A stretch of DNA of 64,000 nt from Phallusia fumigata (Eukaryota; Chordata; Ascidiacea; Phlebobranchia; Ascidiidae). The DNA lies in NCBI GenBank assembly GCA_008931825.1, contig QXVZ01026315.1, positions 1-64,000 of the forward strand, written 5' to 3'. The translations under genes and the position numbers were made by a program. Below, one piece after another: positions 23,901 to 33,720 of the stretch. The notes under the pieces are model-generated. The model had not been told where the DNA came from and ran no database searches. It saw only the letters and a program-made list of their open reading frames with translations. The stretch's first letter is position 1. Each line of letters opens with the position of its first letter.

Positions 23901-26900
23901 TCCATCTTTCGCTGCGCTGTACATGACACAGGTGCTTAGAGCGACACTGCAGATAAGAAATTACTCTTTATTGACAACAAAATAAATTTCCGGTATACAG
24001 CCCCGGGCGTTGCTGACGAGTTTATGACGTGCGCCTGAGACTTTCCCTCAACGCAACACGAAATCGGATATTTATTGTAATCATTGTGGTAAGCGCGGTG
24101 TCTGGACCGCAATAAACAAGATCGCCTATTTTCAGCAAACATTTAAAAGTTTGTAGTTAAAACCAAATAATCTTTAACAAATGGGATTTGAACTTTAAGG
24201 ATACTTATGTAACATACAGCATTGGTATTCAGGAAATATTTCGTTTAATCGGCGGAGGCGGAGGTTAAAGGAATGTTAGAGGTATATTTCCAAAGGAGTA
24301 ATCTAGTAGCCTAGCAATAAACATTTCAATAATATTTAGGGATACTGTGACGTTTTGACCATTTTTTAACTACCACACATGTTTTTTTAACCATTGATCA
24401 TCGCAATGATGGCATGCAAATAAGGTCACGCTCGCTCAAACTAACGTCATTAGGTGTGCTAATGTTTTGCACAAAATTTCAAGCCACCTTATACTAATCT
24501 CGTACGTCTGAACATCATTTTTTACCTACTGCACGTGACATTATCTTGATACCCTGTTCCCACATGAGGCAAATCTGAATGCCGACAAACATCTGCCGAA
24601 CTGACGTTGTTCTGCAAATGGAAAATCGAAGTTAAAATACTATTGCCGGTTGTTTGATCTTTGGAACGTATGTTGTGACCCACTTCAGATGAGGTCTCAT
24701 TGAATAACATTGTTATCGATAGCGCGTGTTGATGACTTCTGTATCTATCCCGTTTGCTTTATACATGTACCAACAAAGCAGTCAAAGTAACTTATTACTG
24801 CAACACTCACTTTGTTCCATGAGGTTTGCCAATCCGACCGCGACGATCTTTCCATTGTCAGAACGCATTTTATTTGAGCTGGTTTTCCCTCTTCTACTAG
24901 CAAGACATGGCTGTCGCATTCCAGCAAGGGCAAATTAATTTTTTCTGTCCGAAAAATAGGCACATATATATGTAGATGCTTACTTTGCAACTTTGTTGGT
25001 CACGTCAACCACAAATCAGATGTAGTAATCAACTGCAATTATGATCTCATTATGCGATATATCTTATGTAGACTATTTTTTAGATGTATTATCACAAATT
25101 TCAGGGGTGTTTCCCCTATCATGCTCAACATCATGTTGTAACAGATGTCAGAGACCGAGACCAGAGGTGATGAACCCGCGATTTCATAGAACCCGCTGTT
25201 CGCCCACCTTGATGTCTATCCCTGGCAAGACAAGTTTACGGCAACGTTGGAACGTTGGAACTCGCGTGCCACGGCGGGCGGTTATTTTCGGTCGACCACG
25301 CCAAATGACTCGACACAACCTGGCGGGGTTTTACCAAAATCGATGCTTATTAAGATTCCTCGATAAAAATTGACAGGCCCTGTGGGCACAAGACTGAATC
25401 CGGCCTGTGTGCGCCGTATTTACAACGCTTTTCACTGAGTCAAGTGCTTCTTCCCACCGGCGTCAAATATTTCCGACCAAGTCGCCGCGCTCTTTAAGGC
25501 AACTGCAGCCCGCCATCAAACCTTATCCGCGCCGGGCTTATAATTAACCGCAGTGGCGAGGCGAGATCATCCAGCTTAAGAGCGCGGGAATTCCCGACTC
25601 GAATCAGCAAAGCATCAAAATGAGCCCACTCAGCAAAACATATTCCCGCTACTCTGAAACATGTAAAACGCATCGCCGCCATATTACTATACTTCCTAAT
25701 GACTTTTTTTGAAATGCGTAACTTACGCCGGTTCGCCCATGATAGTCAGTCAGATTACCGGTAGTCGTGATGATTCAAAATGTACCACAGGAAAATACCC
25801 GACGTAAAATATTTTGTTGGGCTATATTTATGAGTATTAGTCATCCAAGTGAGTGTTTGCACAGCCGGTGGTTAACGAGAATTAATAGTTCGTAACGTGG
25901 GAGTGAAGTACACTGATGGTGGCCCGGATAACCGCACGTTTATTGTTAAAACATATTAAACAGTTCTAAGGTCAATATTTGTGGATTTCATGCCCACGTT
26001 TTAGATATTGGGACCGGAATTTTCCAGATTATCGTTCAGAAATGTTACTAGAGGCCACGGGGTGTTAAAAAACCTGCAAGTGCATTTGTTTACGAAATCT
26101 ACTAACCATTGTCGCAAAAATTATATTTTCCAGCAAAAGTTTGCATCCCGTCGTGAGTAACAGCGCAAGTGTATTTCGGTTTCTCATCAGTGGCCTAAAG
26201 AGCACAAATTGTCGATGCTGTTTTTTATCAAACTTGCACAGTTGTCGAAAAATTACCTCACGGGAAAAAGGCGTTTCAAAGTTGCTCAAAACTGGTTGAA
26301 GGCAATTTTGAAGCCACGATACTTCCACACCGAAATTGTTTGCAAGAGATTTGTTACCTGCGAAAAGGTGAAATTGACTTGGTTTTTTGTTTATATGTGT
26401 AACGATAATTTTATCAGTTGACACAAAATTCTAACAAACCGAAGCACAGGTTTTCCCACATAGAAGACGACGTAGTGGCAGTTTTGCAGCTTTTCTCGCG
26501 AAACACCTCCACGTTAAGATTGACTTGGCGCACCCAGCATTGCGACCCAAGCTGTGAATAGAAAATGTTACATACTGCTACGCCCAATAAATTACATTTT
26601 TGAGCTAGATTACCTTGGTAACAGTGACGTAGTTTTTAGAGGAGTCTGTTCTCAAAATATCTGTGTAAGAAAATTTTGGCAAAAAAGATTTGGAACGGGC
26701 TTGCGTTTCATTCAACACTATTTGTCCGTTTTCCACGTCAACGACGATACACTAAAACGAAACATGTTACATGTTATTTCTTCTATTTATCGTCTGCGTA
26801 ACTTGAAAACTGAACAGACTGCTTACAGATTTTTATTTTGCGAAGTTGGGAACATCCAAAACGATTTTTTGTTAAAGCCTGATGTACAATAAATTAAAAA

Positions 26901-29900
26901 AGTTACCTCCGTGTCTTCCCCAACATCACTTCGGGCAGTTGATGATGTTAGATCATTACAGGAGATGACAAACGGCCAACCCATAAAAGCGTCGTACGCC
27001 ACTGACGGAATATTCGCACAATTCGTCATCATGCTGTTGAGCTCTATGAAACAATTTCGGGGTGATAATATTAAAACCGTGTTGATTGCTAGTTTAAATT
27101 CACAGCGGACGTACGTGATAGCGAGTTATAATTTATGATTTAAAGGCACAAATATAACGTCACACCCACCGGCGCTTTGATATCTCTGCAGGGCCACTGC
27201 TGCAATTAAATTAATTCCGTCGGGAAACTGTATTTCCACATTGTAATCGCCGTAGTCCTTTTGTTTGACATTTCTGCACAACGATTATTTTAGTCGTTAA
27301 ATGCCCATCAGTGCTGCACTTCGATTTCTTAACATAATGTGATAAAAACGGGAAAATCCACAAACAAATCGTATTTAAACCGGCATTGTGTCGAACAGAT
27401 TCGACAGCAATGAATTAAAAGAATTGATTAGAAAAAATTTATAGAAGTTTATTGCCAATTTGCATTCTATATTGATCGCCAATATATGGGAAGCGTGACT
27501 CCTGAAGAGCCTATAATTTTTTGGGCCGCAAAGTTTTTTCGGCAACTCAAGCCGGCCATGTAATACTGCTCGCAACAAATCAACTAACATTTACAGCAGA
27601 GCATGATTTTAAAAAACTAATAAAAAAATAAAAAACGTACTAAAATCACACACAAACGTTATGACAATTTTAGTTTTCCTACCCAAAAACCAAGTCAACG
27701 TCAATAACCATCGGGTCGTTGGAGATTTTCTTTAAAAATGGACTTGAGTGGCATGCGGAGACGTTAGTCGATCTGTTAAGAATAGTTTTGCAGTAGAACA
27801 ATGTTTTTCAAGTGCAACAAACCACTGCCGGCAATTGAGCAACCACCGTGCATCCAAAAAAACTCCGCGCCTTTTGTGCGCAGCTTGAGAGACTAACCAC
27901 GTAATTAAGTAGGATGCGATGGCAAAATAAAGTAGGAAGGAATTAAATGAAACGCAATTCTGGGTTTTAGTTTTGAATATGTGCGGGTGTATGTTTACAG
28001 ATCATGTTTAACGTTTGTTATCACACAAAACAGTATTCTACACAATTGCCCGTAAGTTCAACACATTTTTTTTAATTTGCAAAATACCGTCCGTGGCTTG
28101 ATGTGTGGCTTCGTAGAAAAAATATATTTAAAAAAAATAGTGTAAAGCGTTCAGCCATTGTGCACATAAGTTCTAGTCATTCCATAGCGTTTGAAGTAAA
28201 AAGTTTACATCCCAGACGCTATTGGTTGAAACGCGACTTTAAAAAAGGTTGTGCATAATTGATTTAGAAATAGCTGTATGCTGTTGCGCAAGCTGTACAG
28301 AAAAAACATTGGGAATTTTCAAGAGGCGTTGTTCATGTTAAAGCATTCTTGCCTCGTCTACGTTATTTTTAGCTTCCCAAACCACAACTATTCACATGAA
28401 AAACCGGTGTAATTTGTTACTTACGCTTGGCAAGAAACCGCGCTGCTCGTCTCCGAGTGGTTTCTTTGCGACGGAAGGTTGGTGGAACATGTCGTAATTG
28501 GCAAACTTCCACTTGAAACCTAAACAAAAGGCAGCAAATTCACATCAAGTGACCACAGGAATGGTACGAGCAAGTTTTGCCAGTTTCGAATGAATTAATT
28601 TGATGCCCATTGAGATAACCAATATCCGCACCAAAGTGGATATTATCACTGCAAATCTCAAAAACTATTTTAATTGTTTTATTTTGGAATTTAACAACAA
28701 GGTGACTAAGCAGTTTTAAGGTGTAACATTAGCGATATGTTCTTATTTCGGGATCCCAGGTATTGAACAAATCAATACAATACCTTAGTCCACACAACTT
28801 GAGCAAGGGATGGATCATGAACGTCTCTTCCAACTTTGGCAGAACACCGCAGAGTTACATTGCTTCCAACTTTTGACCTCACTTTTGTATTTGCGCAGAA
28901 AAAGGATGTAGCCGCAAGTGGACTCCTCGCTGCAAATGTTGAGAATATGTTTTCGAATTCAAATGACCACGTCATGCCTGATGACTACGTAAATGGTTTG
29001 ATTTAAATACGAGAATGGATGGAAACGTTTAAAATGGCGAACGCATTGGACAGCTGCTGGTGCTTCCAGCAGCGAAGCGCATTACAAGTAATTCAATTTG
29101 AAAACCGATTATATGCGCCAAGCTTTATGTTCTGGAATTTTTCATTGCTGATTTGAGGGTGTGTCGATGAGAAATCCGATGGAAAAAAGTACCTGTAATC
29201 TTTCCGTGACGGTTGGCATTGTGCCTCAACTCCGACGCTTGTTTTAGTTTAGTAATTATGCGCAAAGTGGAACGCGTTCGAAAGAGATCAAGTGTATCAG
29301 TAGGTGGAAATGCCCAGCTATTACTCGGATACGGCACGCAAATAACCGAAACCAACGAAAGCTGTTGTTTCAAAGACTGTATTTTCCATGTACATATTCT
29401 GGCTTCTGACGAAGTGTACAGTATCTCATATGAATACCGTCGATATTAAACGCACACAAAATATTTTTGTAGAAAGAGATTCACAATATTTCAATCTTTC
29501 AAATTGTATTTTAATTTGCACAAAATTGTTCAAATAATTTGTTTCAAAACAAGGTCGTACAACTGGTATGCCGACGATGAAAATTCTATTCGCTGCTGCA
29601 ATTAACTTTTCTACTGCCACTCATCTTACCTCTGACGCACAGCCGATATTTCGATAAATACTGAATATCCCCGTTGTATTTAACAGCACAAGTGTAAACA
29701 CCTGCGTGATCTGGGGTCGCTGCAGGAATCATCAGCTGTAAGAGTTTGTTTAATTAGAGGTGTTTGTTACAGGTCGGCTTTGTACAAGAAGCTGCATCAG
29801 CATGCTGTCTTTTGACGCGACTTACATCATGACTGTTTGTTGGAAAGGTTGTCGTTCGGTTTTCGGAGCAGTTAAACAGCCACGTGATCTGCATTTTGCC

Positions 29901-31540
29901 ATTTTCGACCGTCATTCCGTTTGGTACTAAAAAAATTAAAAAGTTTTATCTTGGTTACGCAAACGTTCTAAACTGGTTTCACTGTTAGACCTGTAATACG
30001 TTAACAAATTTTCAAATTAGCATTAGTTGCAGAAAAAATAGATGTTTTTACACACATACATTGGCATTTTAATTTTATTGCGTCGCCGACAATGACTTCC
30101 TTCGCAACTGTGTTGTTCACTTGTTCACACGAGGTCGGATTTTGTCGTTTCACAACTTGAATTCGCAACTCCTTAACGCTACAAGACATCTTCTCGTCCT
30201 GAGAGGTTATAAATTGTAATTGCTGCCGTTTAAACAAAGTTTTGCAAAACGTTTGTTTCTCAAGACCGTCACTTACCAAGACTGTCATTAACATGTCGAA
30301 ACTCTGGTTGGCTTTCTTGAAATAAAACGTCGGTACTTCTGTGTGGTTTACCACGACATATTCCGATTTGGCGTGGGACAGCATGCACTGCAACGCAAAA
30401 AAATTTCACATACATGCTATGGTTTGGTGGTTGCGCTGCGATGTGGATTTTATTAAAGCGCGCAAAAATGTTTGCACAAAAAGCGTTCGAATTGGTGGTT
30501 TAGCTAAATCTAGTATGCCTTGGAACAAAACGTTTGGGCGTAATGTCTTCAATTGCAAAGCTTTCCAAAACATACGTTTTGCTCCCAACACTAGTATCAC
30601 ATTTCATTGGAATTGCTTTAAAGGAAGGACACGTAAATTATTTACGATTGTTTTCGAAAATATTTTTCGAAAGAAATGCAAATTATTTTCCTGAAACGAA
30701 AATCGTGATTTGCACAAGTCACTAGGCATCTATCCTGTACTAATTGCGTCACGTCTACGTGACGTTTATCACACCTCGTAAAATTTTGTCATCTAAAATT
30801 ATGTCAAAATTGTTAGTTGGGCTCTTGCGTTGGCGTCACAATGGGATTGTGGAAACTTGGAGCTTGATATAGATTACCAAGTAACACGTGCGCTGACAAT
30901 TATTATTGGACAAAAATAATTCACCTGTGAGACCACACGATGGCCGGAGCTCGGCGGTATGACGCATTGTACGCTAAATGGCCATCCGTGTTGAACTTGA
31001 ATCACCTCTGTTTTCATCATCGTACAATTCGTGATGTTCCTTTCTTGATGCACACCTAAAAACAGACGCAATACTGACTAACGCTTTTTGGATTATTTTT
31101 TTGCCATGGCAAACAGAAGTTAAGACTCGACTTTATTTGAATGAATATATTAAGCTACAGTAATTACATGTCTAGGTGCTTACTTATATAACTAGCGTAT
31201 AGTTCTAAAATATGTAAAACTAGTGCCAAGTCTTTATTCCCAATATAGTTCGCCGTGATGTAAATAAACTTTGCGTTCGTTACAAAGCCGCAACTTGACA
31301 ATCTAGTATCTAATACTTTTCTAACACGCGGTTCTGGCTTTGACATAATATGTCTGAACTCTCACCAACCTTGATCCACCAACGTAGGTTGCTCCGACAA
31401 CACCCGCCTTGCGGCGACCATCACGACTAAAATTGAAAGATATGAGACGATCATTGCAAAGCTTTGGTCTAAACACACGCAGCAGGTCCTATCATATACA
31501 TTAATAGGAAAATGAACATATTTAGGTTGATGTTTGGCAT
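18108..31540 (-). CDS. Giant TIR-less IL-1 receptor-like protein with four tandem three-Ig units
   Basis: I assemble 37 exons, total 4521 nt and about 1506 residues, all joining in frame with GT/AG introns. The order is signal peptide (MFIFLLMYMIGPAA) from exons 31540-31477 and 31426-31370, four homologous units, membrane segment VIASCVAVVGLLVIAVVGF and a 32-residue tail. Each unit has three Ig-like domains with IL-1 receptor hallmarks. D1 has a WPF-x-L-x-C strand and a CxIW or equivalent exon, then SSSCWTQP and a Cys linker like the NSSYC and NLCYN of IL1R1. D2 has WLRNC (IL1R1 WYKDC) and HPGVYTCAV. D3 ends with DFGRY followed by a beta strand. There is no TIR domain, so a decoy, soluble-ligand or adhesion role is more likely than classical signalling (inference). 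The exon order and family fit are strong; the start exon and individual splice sites are less certain. Confidence 0.8.
20077..20300. mobile_element. hAT-type MITE in an intron of the IL-1R-like gene
   Basis: Left end CAGTGGTTCCCAACC and right end GGTTGAGAACCACCTG are inverted repeats of the same class as 15152-15370, and the AGGGGAGGAA-type interior is also shared. It sits between the exons ending at 20485 and starting at 19919. I see no matching 8-bp flanks, so it is older or its ends have decayed. Confidence 0.6.
20936..23151 (-). other. IL-1R-like gene, Ig unit 3
   Basis: Exons: 23151-22970, 22680-22546, 22438-22294, 22145-22024, 21959-21854, 21794-21655, 21549-21488, 21397-21302 and the first part of 21042-20769 (about residues 712-1076). 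D1 has IDWPFTLRCDVL, CSIWKN and MPDIGKATPRHFLVVV. D2 has VKWLRNCSVVGNESY and HPGVYSCAVTHNGQTQ. D3 has SRVLVKCTKSVV and EEDFGRYVVML. It is clearly closest to unit 4. The last exon runs without an intron into the start of unit 4. Confidence 0.78.
23324..27043 (-). other. IL-1R-like gene, Ig unit 2 (nine exons, reduced D2)
   Basis: Exons: 27043-26907, 26751-26614, 26551-26440, 26357-26257, 26194-26107, 24944-24811, 24611-24526, 23946-23860 and 23430-23324 (about residues 382-711). D1 has MGWPFVISC, D2 has VSWLQNC and KYTCAVTHDG, D3 has AQIKCVL and KDFGSYQLQL. Its D2 exons are shorter than those of the other units (112 nt against 139-145, and 88 against 106). It lacks the strand before the F strand and the usual H-x-G before YTC. 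The largest intron (24945-26106) holds a GC-rich island. Confidence 0.72.
25130..25690. promoter_or_regulatory. GC-rich intronic island with palindromic NF-kB-type site
   Basis: This part of the unit 2 intron is visibly richer in G, C and CpG than the surrounding introns. It contains GGGAATTCCC at 25586-25595, a perfect palindromic kB consensus. A minus-strand ATG with GC-rich context (ATGGCGGCGATG) starts at 25682. It could be an enhancer or internal promoter; nothing shows this directly. Confidence 0.3.
27170..31055 (-). other. IL-1R-like gene, Ig unit 1 (nine exons)
   Basis: Exons: 31055-30925, 30387-30277, 30198-30060, 29926-29826, 29735-29630, 28929-28784, 28519-28425, 27772-27683 and 27273-27170 (about residues 41-381). 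D1 starts at HGWPFSVQC. D2 shows ITWLFNC and HAGVYTCAVKYNG. D3 shows VTLRCSAKVG, VVWTK and KDYGDYNVEIQ. It is, with unit 2, one of the two divergent units. Exon phases are 1-0, 0-0, 0-1, 1-0, 0-1, 1-0, 0-2, 2-2 and 2-1, and the other units repeat this series. Confidence 0.75.
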
Positions 31541-31681
31541 TTTCGTTTTGCTCCGGTTCATCTGATGCTCGACATAAACCTCTCCTTCTGTTGTTGCATT
31601 ACTCTGCGTATTTTTCTGAAATCCAGGCATCTAACAAAGAGTTTCAGAACTTTCCTTTATAGAGCATGCAAATTATGATGT

Positions 31682-31951
31682 TTAGTTGTGATTATCGGTC
31701 GACAATTTACGCATTTTGCACTTGTACTTATCGATTTTTCTGGCGCTACAAAGTGATACTGCGTGTCCGCAGCCCGATGCTTTGACAGGGCAGGCGACAC
31801 GAAAGCTCAGGTACTTTCCACAGTTATTGGCGCTGGTATAAACAAGTCTCACATCGATGAACTCTGGTAATCTGTGATTCAATGTAAAACAGCGCGAAAC
31901 GAGACCTGGCTCTGAGCGACCTTCGTCAAGTATTCCTAGCACGGTTTTCAT
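31682..31951 (-). other. Cysteine-containing ORF just upstream of the IL-1R-like gene
   Basis: A minus-strand frame of 89 codons ends at 31682, about 140 bp before the receptor's first exon. The encoded peptide is basic with six cysteines (NNCGKY, VACPVKASGCG, SLCSARK, KCKMRK) and has no signal peptide. A CACAG acceptor-like site lies inside it near 31870, so it may be a last exon or a 5' leader exon of the receptor gene. I do not recognise it. Confidence 0.2.
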
Positions 31952-33682
31952 CCCACGCTCGAAACCTCTTGCTTTTAAACGCCACGAGCATCGTGTTTCA
32001 ACTCATTTAATGTGACGTCGCCGCCCGATATGGGTAATTCCGTTTTCGGGCGCTCGATTATGTATCATGCCTTGCAGCGCGACAACACGCTAGCTTTCTC
32101 TCCCCCACCGGCGCTGGGACAGCTGATCGGACCTCGCATCCGCCCTTTTAGCTGTAAATCTAAAACATCGGATGTATTCCATCCGTACTGACTAACATGG
32201 CGATCGAAACCACCGGGTTATTTTACTGTAAGTTGTTGACAGCAGCTACGATCTATCTACTTTGACCGCAAGAATGGCTAGGGTTATCTGATGTAGTTTC
32301 CAGTCGCATTGGTCGTAAATTCCGCCGAGGTTTTGGAATTTTTCAAAGGTTTTGGTCTACCCTACAGTTCACTGGCGACAGGAGAAACTTGATCCGCACA
32401 AAATACTACACCACTCAATATTGCGGTTTTACAAACAGGACAATGTTGTTTCGAGCGCTTAAATAACCAGCGTTACCAATAAATCCAAAGTGCACTAATA
32501 AACGTGTCCAACGTGATAAAACATGCAAATGCGAGGGCTGGGGGAAAATCCTCATGGGTTTTTACGAGAAGCGCAAATTCGTTTTTGAAAAGTTGCCCAT
32601 CAATTAAGTGAATGTATGCAGGCCCCAAGCCAAATACCTTATTGGATTGCTCCAAGTTATGTTCGTTTTAACGAAGCTTAATTTACAGTTCACTAATATC
32701 AATACATTGGAGAACAGAGCAAAATTTTAAAGCGTATTCGGTTTTTAAATTGTTGCATATATTTATACTCTCGTTTTGCTAATAATAATTTTTTGTTTAC
32801 GATCCGATCTCTCTTAAAGAAGGCGTTTAACAGAAACAGTTTGCAGTTTTAGGAAATCACGTTCGCATTGACGGGAAATCTCCGTACTTACGAGTTCCGC
32901 GATTGATTTATCACAACTCGCATTGCACGTGAATTCCACCGTTCTGAAGCTACGTATGCAAACACGAAGATACGCAGCGGTATTTTTGCATTTGTGTATA
33001 CTGTGAAATTAAAATTTTACGCGGAAGTGTTAACGAGGGTTTGCTTCAGCTGAATGGAAACTTCTCTGTAAAAAAGAGAGACTGAAATCTTCATTAAAGC
33101 AACCAGCAAGAAAAAGCAGCACCTTATTCACTGGTTGCAAAAACTGTTTAAATAATAATTTAGAACTTTTTTTCACGTGACTTTAACCCAAAGGGCCCTC
33201 GGGGAAGAATACCGATAACGTTTTTACATTTGTGTTTGGGTCGAGCGGCGCCTCAGACCAATTTCCCGCTAAACTTCGGAGCAATTTAAAGGCCTTTACT
33301 CTCACTAGCGCAACGTACCAACCTTTTTCCAGGCTTACTATATCCGCTTAAGGGCGCTGTTGCTGTACTAAAGTGTGCGAAGTGAGACTGGTTTGGTTAA
33401 ACAATAGTTGCAATTTTAAAAAAACACAAAACGAATTCAAACATAATGCTGAAAAGGTACAGGGGATTTTTTAAGCAATATTGGATAATATTGTAAAGTG
33501 AAACTTTTCGTCCGAAGTGTCGTGTTTTAGAGGTTTACGTCCATGGTTCATCCCTTGCGACTCTTTGCGGCTAGGACATTCCCAGAATTTTCCTAATGAA
33601 GAAAAGATTTTTATAAAATGTCCATTTTTATTGTCTTTTTAGATTATTGTAAAACTGACAGACAAACATATATTTCGTGAAG

Positions 33683-33720
<38 letters not shown>

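Noticed and set aside
25494-25682. Alternative first coding exon starting MAAMRF
   Set aside because: The frame runs to a stop and I see no donor that joins it to the next receptor exon in phase; kept only as a possible promoter region.
18108-31540. Four separate tandem Ig receptor genes
   Set aside because: Only the first unit is preceded by a signal peptide and only the last has a membrane segment. Exons at unit borders join in frame, and one exon (21042-20769) spans the unit 3/4 border.
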